Source: Strongylocentrotus purpuratus
Lineage: Eukaryota; Echinodermata; Echinoidea; Camarodonta; Strongylocentrotidae
Length of the DNA: 64,000 bases
Reading direction: 5' to 3'
Assembly: GCF_000002235.5 (NCBI RefSeq)
Contig: NW_022145611.1
Location: 12,240,342-12,304,341, forward strand
Of the stretch, positions 25,310-36,856 are shown one piece after another. The notes below the pieces were generated by a model, which did not search any database, had not been told where the DNA came from, and saw only the letters and a list, made by a program, of their open reading frames with translations. A program made the translations under genes and the position numbers. How positions within the stretch are numbered: position 1 is the stretch's first letter; every line of letters begins with the position of its first letter.

Positions 25310-28300
25310 ATGGATTGCAATTCATGAGAAACATCCTTCAAATGTGGTAAATGGGTTAATTTGTTCCAGTAAAATGTTTACAACTTTACAAAACCCTGCT
25401 TGAAGTACCATTCACTGAAAAGCACAACTCACATTTGCACCGACTTGAGACCATGAGTTGTGTGCACTATTGGAACCACTAGCTGAATTTCCTCATCAGT
25501 CTTCACTTATTTATTACTTGGCCCTCATTCATTTTCAACCAATTCCCTTCTGATCCTTCAGCAGATGGAATTTTATAGATGTGTTCACGACTTAATTGGC
25601 GGTTTTGTTTAACTTTGACTGAATTCAATTTTATTATCAGAATTCAAAATTGTCTTGAAGATATTTCCTTAATATATAGTACTTGTCCTGGACACACTGA
25701 TATTGTATGCAAAAATGTTCATGTCTCTCGTTAAAATCAGAAGACATCAAATTCTACAAAGTATCCTCAAAATTTATGTCAAGACATGTTATAAGAAGCA
25801 CTGCTTGCTCCGCATTTGTCAAACTACTGTAAAGCAGAAATTACATTAATTTTTGCACATTTTGAGCAACATACTAAAAGCAAGTGATAAAAATATCCAG
25901 GATTTTCGTACCCTCTAAGCATATTTGAAGAAAGTCACATTTGTCGATGACATACCGGTGCAGTGCATACTAAAAAGCAGGAGTACCTTTACACATGTTT
26001 TTACGCTACTCTCTACAAAATAATTGACTACTTGGATGCATCTCCTCTCTGCTACCATGTACAGTAAGTAAGTATAGGTCTTGAACCAAAGACTTTATCC
26101 AATCCGGCCGCACGACACATTCTATAAGAAAATCCACATGATCTCTTAAGAAATGTATCATTCAATTAAGGGATACAGACTTAATTGGGCCAGTATTGAA
26201 TTCAGGACTTATGTCAGGAAACGAGTATTATACTTAGTTTTCGGCTTAGATGAAACACTTACCCAACTTTGGTATATAGTTGAAGCTCTTGGCCAAGTAT
26301 TTTACCTCAAGACTAAGACAGCTCCCAAGCTGGTTTAAGCCAATTTTTTTAGAGGCCTTGATTGACAGGCACGTAGTTTACTTTAAAGCCATCATATGCC
26401 GTGCACACATTTATTAGAGTGCATTTAATGCGACACATTAATTGTGCATTATTTTGGATTGACCATGTGATGTCACAATGTTTATCAGTGTTTGACCTTA
26501 AAGTCGGCTTGTTTAAATTAGTAATATACTCAGATTTAATCTGAATATAAGTTATAAGTTATAAACAAATAACTTGGCAAAGCAAAAAGTTGAGTAAAAT
26601 ACTGACTTGATCTGTGTATTGAATTGAATACGGCCCCTGTTGTCAAACTACTGGTTTTAAAATTGTTACTTCAAGGGAAAATGGAATAAAACCAATTGCA
26701 CTTTGTTGAACAAATATACAAATTCCACAACTCTCAAACAATGATACTTGTATGTGCATAACCATTTGTAAATCAAGTCAGACCCTAACAAGAAAGAAAG
26801 AAAAAATACAATAAAGTAATAGTAAGGCCATCCATGACAATCACATACACATGTATGTTCATATTGGAAACATGTTCATGTGTATTCTTTTACAATTCAA
26901 ATTCGGTGGGTTCTTATATTTTCCTCCCCCTTAAGACACATGCTGTGTAAACAGAGTTGGGATGGAAGAAAATGTTATTTCAGTTAGATGTACTCAAAGT
27001 AGTTACAATGTAAGAGCTACAGAGGAGTTCCCTTTTGTGCTGGAGACATTACAAATAATATACACATCCTCTAAATGAAAGCTATGACCTTTGACCTGCT
27101 GCCGATCATAATCTCATCTCGGTGCAGAACTCTCTGATGAACAGTTCAGGAGATCCAAATTAAGATTCTAACTGGTAGTGTGCTAATCAAGCTTGGGACA
27201 TACAGTCATCAAACAAACAATGCAACCTCTTACAGTTTTGAAGTCAATTTTTAAATTCTCTCCACCCAAAACAGGACATGGAAATTCTGTTATGGCGATT
27301 CAATTTTTGTGAAATCAACTGAGAGAAAAAAACCAAAACTAATCCTTAAATTTATTTGAACTTGGAATCTATAACATACAATAAAGCTTTATGTTCTAAA
27401 TACATTGGCCAACCATGTGAAGCCAAATATATTTCTGCACCTGCACAGTGTACAATAACCAAACGCAAAATGACAGCATAATGAGCAAATGAGGGGAAAG
27501 CACTTTAAAGATGAAAGCCCTTGTCAATTTTGGCTGACACAAAGAACAAGAGATTCTTTTTACTGGTGGAGAAAAAGGCAATAACATGAATCTAATCATG
27601 AACATCGCTATGAGTACAAGATCATGAACAGTATAAGAATACATGAAAGGTACAAGTTTAGTTTCAAATACTTTAAATTAAAACAATCTTAGAGATAACA
27701 TAATGAGGGTAAAAATATTGATTACACTATACGTACATGTAATACAATTATATTACAATAATTAACTTGAATGCATTCATTTTTGTTACATCAATAAATT
27801 ATCAATTACAATTATAAAGATATCATCCAAATATAATATTCAACATTTTATTAGTTGTAATTGTGTAAGTATTTTCTCTGTTCCCTCTATCCCTTTCAAC
27901 CATTCATACAGAAATGGTAGATACCTTTTAATACATTTACAATATATTAAATTCTTTCAATATAAGCCCTACACTACAGGTACATCTTTGAGTTAACAGG
28001 TAGATTAACAGGCATATACACAAAATTAGTACTGATTACTTTTACATAGGACAAAAACAATGATACAATATACTGTACTTCAACAATATTGTGGTGATTG
28101 ACAACATTGGTATTTTTGCAGTCAGAGATGATAGAAGATTATCTCACACATGTATACACATGTAAGTACACTTATTTAATAGGTCACATATCATTGCTGA
28201 TTTGGTTTGGGAAACTGCACATGAGGCTATGCACAATACACATTATGGCATTACACATACATCAGGTTCATGAAAGCAGTTTTCACAAGAATCTCTCGTA

Positions 28301-30251
28301 ACAGGTTATCCGGGAGTGGTTCCTGGGTTGAGTCAGAATAAATTAGGTGTGAAAGGGGTTATTAATATAATATTATATAATATAATATTAACATGGGTAT
28401 TAACCTGTAGTTCCTGGTTTATATCAGGAAAAAAAAGCTTTAATATGAAAGGGGCTACAAAATCCTTTTGCATATCATTACTCAGTTAGCATTCATCATA
28501 CCTTCAAACACATACCACATGCATGTGCATAAAAACGTACATGTACCATACTACAAGAATGACGTCATGTCCATACAAGGTGACTTAGAGCAAGTATAAA
28601 TATGGAAGAAGAAGAAATCCACCTTTGGCACGGGCATTTGATGACCAAATTACACTGTCAAGTCTTTTTTTAGAATTTACATGTGTTTTAGTACATTTGT
28701 ATAAAATTATGAGAAGTACATTTATACATTGCAGAAAAGACAATTCACCTTTCAAGAATCAACAGTATCAAGGTTACAAATACAATGTACGTTTCCCCAA
28801 ACCAATAATAATAACATTTACTTATGATGCATGTATTGCTGCTATCTTCAATTAAATTCAGTAATCATTATCCAACATAGACTAATTTCTTATAAGTCAA
28901 CTAAAAAGATGAAAATAAATATTGCTTTTGAATCACCTAAACCTAAAACTTACTAATTATAAATGGATGAATTTATATTTTGTTCACATGAGTTGATATT
29001 GAATATATAGCTAATATATCTTTTATTCTAGACTATTTCAATAATTTTGTCTAATATAAGGACTCTCCGACAAATAACTTACAGTAATAATCGTCTTTTT
29101 CAACTTTCCTTAGGATAAGGTTTGTGAAAGAGATTAAATCTCTAAAGCCTCTCATAAAAAGTGTAGCATGCTTAGCATAGGGGAAGACAAAGAAAAGTTA
29201 CAAGGTTAAGTATCTTTGGAAAAATAGAAGACTACGTTGAAGGACAAAGAAAGCCAGCTAGGCAGGAAAAACAGGATAAAAAGGCGAAATGGGAAGTCGA
29301 CAAGAGAGAAGAAGGTTAGACGGGGAGAGAAAAGCCAGCTGATTGACTTGAATACACATAGCAGTTTATTCTCGCACATGGAAAAGCCTGAGGGATGTGT
29401 TTGGCCGTTTATTGGGAGCAGGAATACTGCAAATATATCATATCCCAATGAAATTAGTTTAGAGACTGAAGTCTGACTGATAGTTGTATCAAACACCATC
29501 ACGGATCAACCCCTTTATGTGTCGTCACGCTCTAGAATGAAATCCTTCTGTACATAAACATTCCAATACCTTTTCAAATCTGAACTTGGTTCTCCTGTGC
29601 ATTGTGGTTGTATGGAGCCCACCAGGTCTGACAAAGACAAAGTAAGTCCAATGCTTAATTTACAAACCAGGAGCAAAGAGCAGGATTGTCCACCGACAGG
29701 GCAGATGACAGAACAAATCAAGTCTTCTACATGTACGTCTCTGAATTGGAAGAGATCGATCTACTGTTGCAGGCTGAGTAACATATATGCAGCTTGGCAA
29801 GAGCACTAATGCTCCCTATTACGCTCTCCTTTTTATCTCATTGTTGCTGATTGCAAATTCATCTCATCTAAATACATGTACGCAGCCATTGTCATCGTCT
29901 TATTGGGCGATAAAAACAAGTACATTTCTAGGCCATCCATGTCATATATCCTTTTTGAACGTTGATCTGGTTTACACATGCAGCCACATGTAGCCATCTT
30001 GTCGTAGTGAAGAAACAAGGACGTTCATGCTATCGATTTTCACATCCATGTTGCTGATTGCAAGTTGACATGATTTACACAAGCAGCTCTATGTGCAGAC
30101 ACAGCCATCTTGCCGTAGTGAAGAAACAAGGGCGTTCATGTGATCCACTTTCATATCCGTGTTGCTGATCGCAAGTTGACTGCATTGACACATGCAGCCA
30201 GATATTACAATCTTGCTGTCAACAGAAACAAAATGATCTGAAATAACCTCT
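25310..30251 (-). other. 3' flank / possible long 3' UTR of SAV1
   Basis: No gene-like frames on either strand. AT-rich with many short TACATGTA words. TTTATT (AATAAA on the minus strand) at 29365-29370 is one possible SAV1 polyadenylation signal about 0.9 kb past the stop, but several others exist and none is compelling. A degenerate ~105-110-bp tandem repeat lies at about 29981-30192. Confidence 0.45.
29981..30192. repeat. Two-copy ~105-bp tandem repeat downstream of SAV1 stop
   Basis: GCAGCCACATGTAGCCATC ... GTAGTGAAGAAACAAGG ... GTTGCTGATTGCAAGTTGAC is repeated with about 15-20% divergence at 30083. A weaker third relative may lie near 29837-29890. It ends 60 bp before the SAV1 stop codon and so is probably transcribed in the 3' UTR. 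Confidence 0.75.
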
Positions 30252-33200
30252 TCATATTCTTGTTTCTCGGCCATCTTTAGCACCCTGGTTCCGTTGGTGG
30301 AGTTTTTGTTGATGTTGTTGTTGCTGCTGTTCTAACAACTGTTGGTACAACATTGTAAGCTGTTGTTGGTGGGACAATGCCTGTTGCTGCTGCTGTTCAT
30401 GTTGCTGCATTAGACCTGCATGTTGTTGATGCTGATTGAGTTGACTGACTTGCCTTTGTTGTTGTTGTTGTTGTTGATGTTGTTGCTGTTGTTGTTGTTG
30501 CTGTGGGTGGTGGCCATGAGCCTGAGAGGGTTGTGGGTAGCCATGTTGCTGGTAAGCTAACTGCTGTTGCTGCTAGGGATAACAAAATAAGTTCATTCAA
30601 TAGTTTCATGGTTATTAAGGCAGGGGTCATGGAAACTCAAATGTAATATTTTCAAGATCAAACACAATATATCCTTGTCTGACATGAGTGAAACATTATT
30701 CAGCATGATAGAGATATGCATTCAGGAAGCAAAGAGATATCAGTCATCCATGTAAGAGGTAAGGCTCAAATTCATGAAGTCTTGTTTTAATTTAATAAAT
30801 AATTTGTCTCTTCACATTTTACGTCAAAGCTAACTTATTATGAGCCATTAGGGTAAGAACAAAGAGAGTGCTATTTCATCTCAAACAAAACAATTACTTG
30901 ATCCAAATTAATTTCCGTAATTTTTGCTTATTCTATAAAATATCTAAGTGACCTGGGTGGTGTTTAAAAAAGATCCTAAGTTGAACATGACAATAATGGA
31001 AAGCAGTTAGCATCTATGAAAATATTTTATAGAAGTTATTTCAAAAGGCATAAAATGTTGGTACAAATCATTCATAATTTCTATAATCAGGAAGAATGTT
31101 CTTGATGTGGAATTTATCAAAAGTCTAAAATACTTGAACTTTCGCTTTTTAGAATATATTTTACTTTAAGGCTACAAATGGCTCTCCATAATTTTTAAGT
31201 CCAACTTAGAGTTGAGTTCGACTTAGGATATTTGTGAAACGCCCCCCTGATCCTACATATTTCCAAAGTAAGGATTATGTAATCATCTAGTCATTTCATC
31301 CAATGTTTTCACTGTGAAAAGAGTCACTTCACACATTTCCATACTGTACCTGTATATGTAATTGTCTGACATGCCGCCTCTCAATCTCCCTGAGTAACGA
31401 TTGCCTGTAAGCCTCATAGTCCATTACCACTGTTCTTAAATCTTCTTTGTATAACCTTGTTAGCATGGCTTGAAACGCATCTAACTCAGGCAGTCTGAAC
31501 AGGTCCCACTTGAGCTTATGATCGTGTTCAGGGGAGGCTTTGTAGTACACGTCCAGCCAATTAGGTATTTCTGCAAACAACAGGGATACAAAAAAAATGT
31601 GACGGCACATGTTATGAGACGATCCTTACTATCAAAATGTTTCACTCTCTCTGTGTAAAATATAAGCGTCTTCAACAAGCATGTGCTAAGGTATGATATC
31701 GATAACCTTTGAAATTTTATTTATAGTCCCAGGTATATTATCACAAATCAAATGCTTAAAATAAAAATATTGCAAAAATAGCAATCAATTAATTTAATTG
31801 GTACTGTTGCTTATTGGAATACATATCAACAAAAAGGGAAACAATCCAATCCAACTCTTTATATCTCATGCATATGTGTGTCTTTTCATCAAGCAGTCTT
31901 GATCATATACAGTCAAGCCTGCCTATAGAGGTCAATAAATGGAAATGATAATCATTTTTTTTCTAGATATTGCCTGTAAAATATTCAGATCTGGAAGGCA
32001 ACAATAAAAGTGAGCACTATGACCAGGACCCTGTTTCATAAAAGTTAATAACAATAACAAGTTACAAGCTACTGTTATAAGCTACTGAAATCAAGGCATC
32101 TGATTGGTTGAGAGCAAATTTGTCATAGAAATTTAGCATTTGTTATAGATAAGAGGTTTTATGAAATGGGCCCCAGGTTGTTTCTATGATCGGTTGGCCT
32201 CTATATCAAGGTTTCCACCATTCATCACTTTCTGTGGTCTCACCTGTATAAAGATAGGGGTTGGGTGGAACCCAGAAGTTGTTTGCCTGGCCTGGTTGCC
32301 CCTCTGAACGGGATGCAGGGTTGAGGCTGGGTGACTGGGGTGGGATGGGCAGACTCTTCGGGATGGGTGGGGTGGGTTCATATCTAGGAATCTTGGGCGC
32401 GTTGGGATGCCTGTACTGTGCTGTCCTTGAAACATGGCTGTCAGATATTGATAAATTATTATTATTATTATTATTATTATTACTTATACCGCGCTTTTCC
32501 CATAAGGCCCAAAGCGCTTACAGTGAATGAAAATAAAAATTACATAAATACATATAATTAGAAGAAAAAAACAGTCTTACAACTACAAATTGCAAAAAAG
32601 ATATGTTTTTAAGGCCTTTCTGAAGGTAAGAACTGATGGAGACTGCCTGATTCTAAGTGGTAAATCATTCCAACATTTTGAAGCAGATACAGTAAATGTT
32701 CTATCACCGGCTAATGTGCGGGTAACTGAATATGTGAGACGGAGAGGATCACTGGCTGACCTCAATGCCCTGGCAGGTGTATAAAAATTCAAACAGGTAT
32801 GTAAATATTGTGGAGCTTGATTATTGAATATTTTGAATACAAACAAGAGTAATTTAAAAATTATTCTTTGTTTCAATGGAAGCCAGTGTAATGATCTCAA
32901 GATTGGCTGAGATGGATGGTCCCTAGAAACCTGAAATATCAATCGGGCTGCCCAATTTTGTAACTGTTGCACACGAATCAATTTAGTTGAGGGAATGGTA
33001 GAAAGAAGCCCATTACAATAATCAATACGGGATAGAACTAAAGAATGCACAGCGTTATGACAGGCAGACTGGTCAATAAACCTTCTGATTCTAGCAATAT
33101 TTCTTAAATAAAACGTAGCCATACTACAGATGTGAGAAATATGGTGAGACATCGACATGCTAGAATCACATACAACGCCAAGGTTTCTTATTGTTTTTGA

Positions 33201-34256
33201 AGGGCTAATGAGTGTGCCACCAACATCCAACTGAACATTTGGAAGACTGCGCAGATTGTGACCTGAAGCAGCAACAAAAAATTCAGTCTTTGAATCATTT
33301 AATTTTAACTTATTTACTACCATCCATTGCCTAATATCTGAAATACAAATTTGAAGTTTGATAGGTGCACTATCAAGAGCTCCTGGAGTCTTAGGATTAA
33401 AGGAAACATATAACTGTATGTCATCAGCATAGAGATGATAATTAATACTATGATGTCGGAGGATATCTCCAATAGGAAGAGTATAAATTGAGTATCCTAT
33501 AAACAGATGGATATATATACAAGGGCAAACTGAAAGGGGTTTGTCGCACATTAAAAGGCAGAGAAGGAAAAGGGGAAAAAGAGAGCTAGAGACACACACA
33601 GACACACCATGGTGGACATAATAAAGGTTATCAAAGTCTGTGCTTTAAAAACGCATTTAGAAGGTACGATAGACTACATCTCTACAACAATACAAATGCT
33701 TTAAAATTCTGGAAAATAAGAATGAAAGATAATGGAAGAAATGGTGCTTTAACATGAGATAAGATTTATTTGAGGCCTGTAGTACATATAAGCAAACAAT
33801 TCACATTAAATTTTAAAGGTAATATTCAACTTGTAATATTTTCACACATAAAAATGCCCATAAACTTTTCCAAGTGATGAAAGTAGTGACTAGAAAGAAG
33901 CATGCCATTGTATGTTGTTTAAGCCTAGGCTCTTTTCATTCTAATGTTCTTAAAAAAATGTATTTTGCATCACAAGCCTAACACTGTTCACCCACAGATA
34001 AGAATGAATGAGTATTCGTTTGTGCCACGTCTATTATTGCTGTGTTACATGTTTTTAAATGTACTATGGAATTTGATTTTCACTGTTCTGTAAAAAACAT
34101 TATGCTTTTTGATGTAAATATGTTCTTACCTATTCAGGGCCCCATGGAAGACCCCTACTTATTAATGAATTGGCTACCCTGACAAAAGATTAGAAATACA
34201 TAAGTAAATAAATAAATAAATAAATAAATAAATATACAAACAAACAAACAAACAAA

Positions 34257-34287
<31 letters not shown>

Positions 34288-36856
34288 AAAAATTAATAAA
34301 TACGTACTTGACATAGTAGGTGCCATGCTCTCTGGATTCGACTTTCTCCCATCCAGGGGGCAACCCCTCCTTCTCTAATGGATGACTCCAATGTGTTGTC
34401 TGAGTGTTGTGACTGCGTTGGGGGAACAAAGGAAGACGGATACAGATAAATCGGGATAGAATCTGTTGAGTGAGTACTGATGGAACATAACTTGGTGTAA
34501 TGGACCAACGGATCGGAAAGAGTGATGCCTGTTATACATTTAATATATAGTGAGTGTGGGAAGAAGAAATGGCATCCAAAACTGTACAATGCTTAAGAGT
34601 TAATTTTAATGAAAAATTAAATGAATTACTCTGTATTATACTATAAATAATACATTATGCCCTCATGTAAATTAACCCCTATTGAAATTACACTGATAAC
34701 ATTTTTGGGGGGTTGGATTACCACCTAAATGATAACGAAATAAAACAAAGAAAACATGACATCTCTCTCCAGTCAGTATCAGCATAATACTGTAACAACA
34801 ACCTGTGGATGATACAAGTTTGACTTACTCAATAAAAAACTTCCTCCCTCTCATTGTCCTGTCTACAGTCCAGCCAGGAGGAAGAGGCAAGTCTGGTACA
34901 TTCCCTGAAATATCAATCAATCAAAAGTCATCATTATTAAATATGATATCGAGATCTGGGCCCTGTCTTACAAAGAGTTACGATTGATCCAAATCAATTT
35001 GTAAGTCCTTCAATTGATCGCAAATTTGCAGTCTCCTATCTCTTATGAACATAGTTGCGATTTACATCAATCGCAAATAAGTTGCGATTGATATCAACTC
35101 TTTGTAAGACAGGGCCCTGATGATAAATCTTATACAATTTCCACACAATCCAGCACCTTTACAATGAATTCCAAAATCTGAAACTAAATCATAGATGTCA
35201 AAAAAATTTAATAGCCAATGGACAAAAGGCATTCTCATTGAGTTTCATCTAAAGTTATTTTGTTCTTACTGTACATAATGATAGGGGTATCCCTCATCTT
35301 CAGGATTTCAGGCGAATGCATTATCTGGAAGATTCCAAAATTATTTTGGGTTTGGGATAGGGGAGGGGCATAGCTTTCTCTCCCTGAATTGGCAGGCCTA
35401 GAATTGTGGGTAGTCGTCAATGTGGTTAATTGTTAGCGACATATTGATAGTGGATGTAACTTCCCAGTTTTTATTTTCTTCTTACCAGCATGAGGTGGTT
35501 TATCTGGTCTGTAGGCACTGGCAGGGAGAAGGGGAGATCCCCCTCGTTGTTGAGTGGGTACACCACGATCTCCATAACCGCTATGGTGTTCTAGAGGGAA
35601 AAAGTATACAAAATAAAGAAAGGGTTGAATAAATCATTCTACCGGTAGTCAAAAGTGATGATAGTTTTGATGGAGTGAAATGACTAATATCAGTTTGCCC
35701 ATTATAAAAATGAAGTATGGCAAAGTATACATGTAGGTGCAATGGAATAGGAGAATAATAGCATTAGGAGGAAAATGTAGAAGATGATGATGTCGATGAT
35801 GATGATTTAAGGAGGAGGAGAGGAAGAATGAGGATGAGTATGCGGAGGAGGAAGAGGAGGAGGAGGAGGAGGAGGAGAATGATGATAATGATCATGTGGT
35901 TACCTGTTGGTGCCTGCCCATTGTCTTTGTTGAAGTCTGGCAGACCCAGCTGAGCTAGACCAGGGCGTCGCCCTACGGGTGCCCCTATCGGTTCCCACTG
36001 GGGTACGGCTGGGTTAGTGGTCCCAGGCTGTCCTCCCGAGGGTATCTGCGACGGCCTCTTCATAGAAGGACCGTTGCGCTGAACAGGGCTCATGTAGCCT
36101 GGATATTAATTAAAAAACAAATACCGGTAACAAGTTCTGTAAAAAATTAGCACTACATTTACTGTTTCAAGATAGTGGTATCTGTAATTACTTACATGTA
36201 TGTGTTTACATGCTACATGTATTCTGAATGTTTAGAGATAGATATTATTGCACATGACAAATTCATGACAGTTAAAACAAAACCATAAGCCTGACATTTC
36301 ATCTCCACGATATCAACACAACCTGATATAAATTTAGAGACTTTGAACTCAGGCTATGATACAATTAGGAATACTGAAGTCATCCATAACTGTCAGCTTA
36401 ATATAAACTAAGCTATGAATTCTTTGATGCTGTTTTCTTAAAAAACAAAGAAAAATATATTCTACTTCTTGTACTTTGGGTTACCTTGGATTTTTCTTTG
36501 CCTGGGCAAGTATCATACATAGCTTATAATGGAAAAATTGAAATATAGTAGAGCTTTGTCCCTTTGTTGAGACTTACTTGAAACTTTATATTTCAAAGAT
36601 GCAAGGTTTTCATATCAATACCCCGAGTCCTGATATTGAAATGGGTTGTACTCATGAAAGAATCATTCTTTCCCCCATCATTTTTGTTAGAAGCATGGAT
36701 AACAATCCAAGTAGGGATCAAAGGTCGTAACAAAGTTTCCATTGATGAAAGCAGCTGCTTACCCTGTAACCATGGTGATGTCTCTTTCTTGGTGTACTTG
36801 CCAGCAATGCCTTCAGGAGGTAGTGGTTTGGATGAATCTTTCTTTCTCAGGAGCAT
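30252..36856 (-). CDS. SAV1: Salvador homologue 1, Hippo-pathway WW/SARAH scaffold
   Basis: Coding exons in order: 36856-36763, 36098-35904, 35590-35486, 34904-34829, 34412-34308, 32437-32244, 31570-31350, 30572-30252. Splice phases join into 436 aa. Residues 1-28 (MLLRKKD..., KYTKKETSP) match the SAV1 N-terminus (MLSRKKT..., KYVKKETSP). WW1 is about 137-170 with W143, W165 and P168 ([16 protein letters not shown]). WW2 is about 173-205 with W178; its second Trp is Y200 (AQYRHP), as in vertebrate SAV1. EIPNWLDVY leads to the SARAH coiled coil at about 276-324 ([21 protein letters not shown]). SAV1 bridges the MST/Hippo and LATS kinases; the SARAH domain binds the kinase SARAH. Residues 331-436 form a Gln-rich tail encoded by its own last exon, which human SAV1 (383 aa) lacks. 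The 5' UTR probably starts further upstream, since an AG acceptor lies just before the ATG. Confidence 0.95.
30298..30572 (-). repeat. CAG/CAA-rich tract inside SAV1 last exon
   Basis: Mixed CAG and CAA codons with interspersed CAT, in frame with SAV1. The mixed codons indicate protein-level selection for, or tolerance of, glutamine rather than a pure CAG expansion. The longest uninterrupted glutamine runs are about 7-8 residues. Confidence 0.85.
32024..32174. mobile_element. MITE with GGACCCTGTTTCATAAA ends
   Basis: Left end GGACCCTGTTTCATAAAA pairs with right end TTTTATGAAATGGGCCCC. About 150 bp, in SAV1 intron 6, 70 bp from exon 6. It resembles the elements at 25143-25309 and 34953-35117 in its GGNCCCTGT start. 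Confidence 0.75.
32452..33497 (-). mobile_element. 5'-truncated CR1/L2-like LINE with intact ORF2 C-terminal part
   Basis: The minus strand is open from 33605 to 32583 (340 codons). Homology to LINE reverse transcriptase appears to begin near codon 37 ([10 protein letters not shown]), so the insertion is truncated inside the RT domain. The catalytic YADD box is at residues 59-62 ([11 protein letters not shown]). Further motifs are [19 protein letters not shown], and the C-terminal [18 protein letters not shown] and [10 protein letters not shown] typical of CR1/L2-clade ORF2 ends. A non-coding tail containing GCGCTTTGGGCC follows and ends in about ten AAT triplets at 32457-32487. It lies sense to SAV1 inside intron 5. 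The uninterrupted frame suggests a fairly recent insertion. It lacks endonuclease and most of RT, so it is dead. Confidence 0.9.
33620..34195 (-). other. SAV1 intron 5 remainder
   Basis: AT-rich intron sequence between the LINE and the AAAT microsatellite; nothing else recognised. Confidence 0.6.
34200..34297. repeat. AAAT / AAAC microsatellite beside SAV1 exon 5 donor
   Basis: About 24 tetranucleotide units, AAAT with an internal AAAC block. It ends 11 bp from the exon 5 boundary, so the SAV1 transcript carries a (UUUA)n tract right after this donor site. Confidence 0.9.
34953..35117. mobile_element. MITE with GGGCCCTGTCTTACAAAG ends
   Basis: Left end GGGCCCTGTCTTACAAAG and AGTT pair perfectly with right end AACTCTTTGTAAGACAG and GGGCCC. 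About 165 bp, in SAV1 intron 3, 50 bp from exon 4. Inner sequence repeats the words TTGCGATT and GATTGAT in both orientations. Confidence 0.85.
35815..35880. repeat. GGA/GAT triplet microsatellite
   Basis: GAGGAGGAGG tract followed by GATGATAATGAT, in SAV1 intron 2, about 25 bp from the exon 2 donor. Confidence 0.85.
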
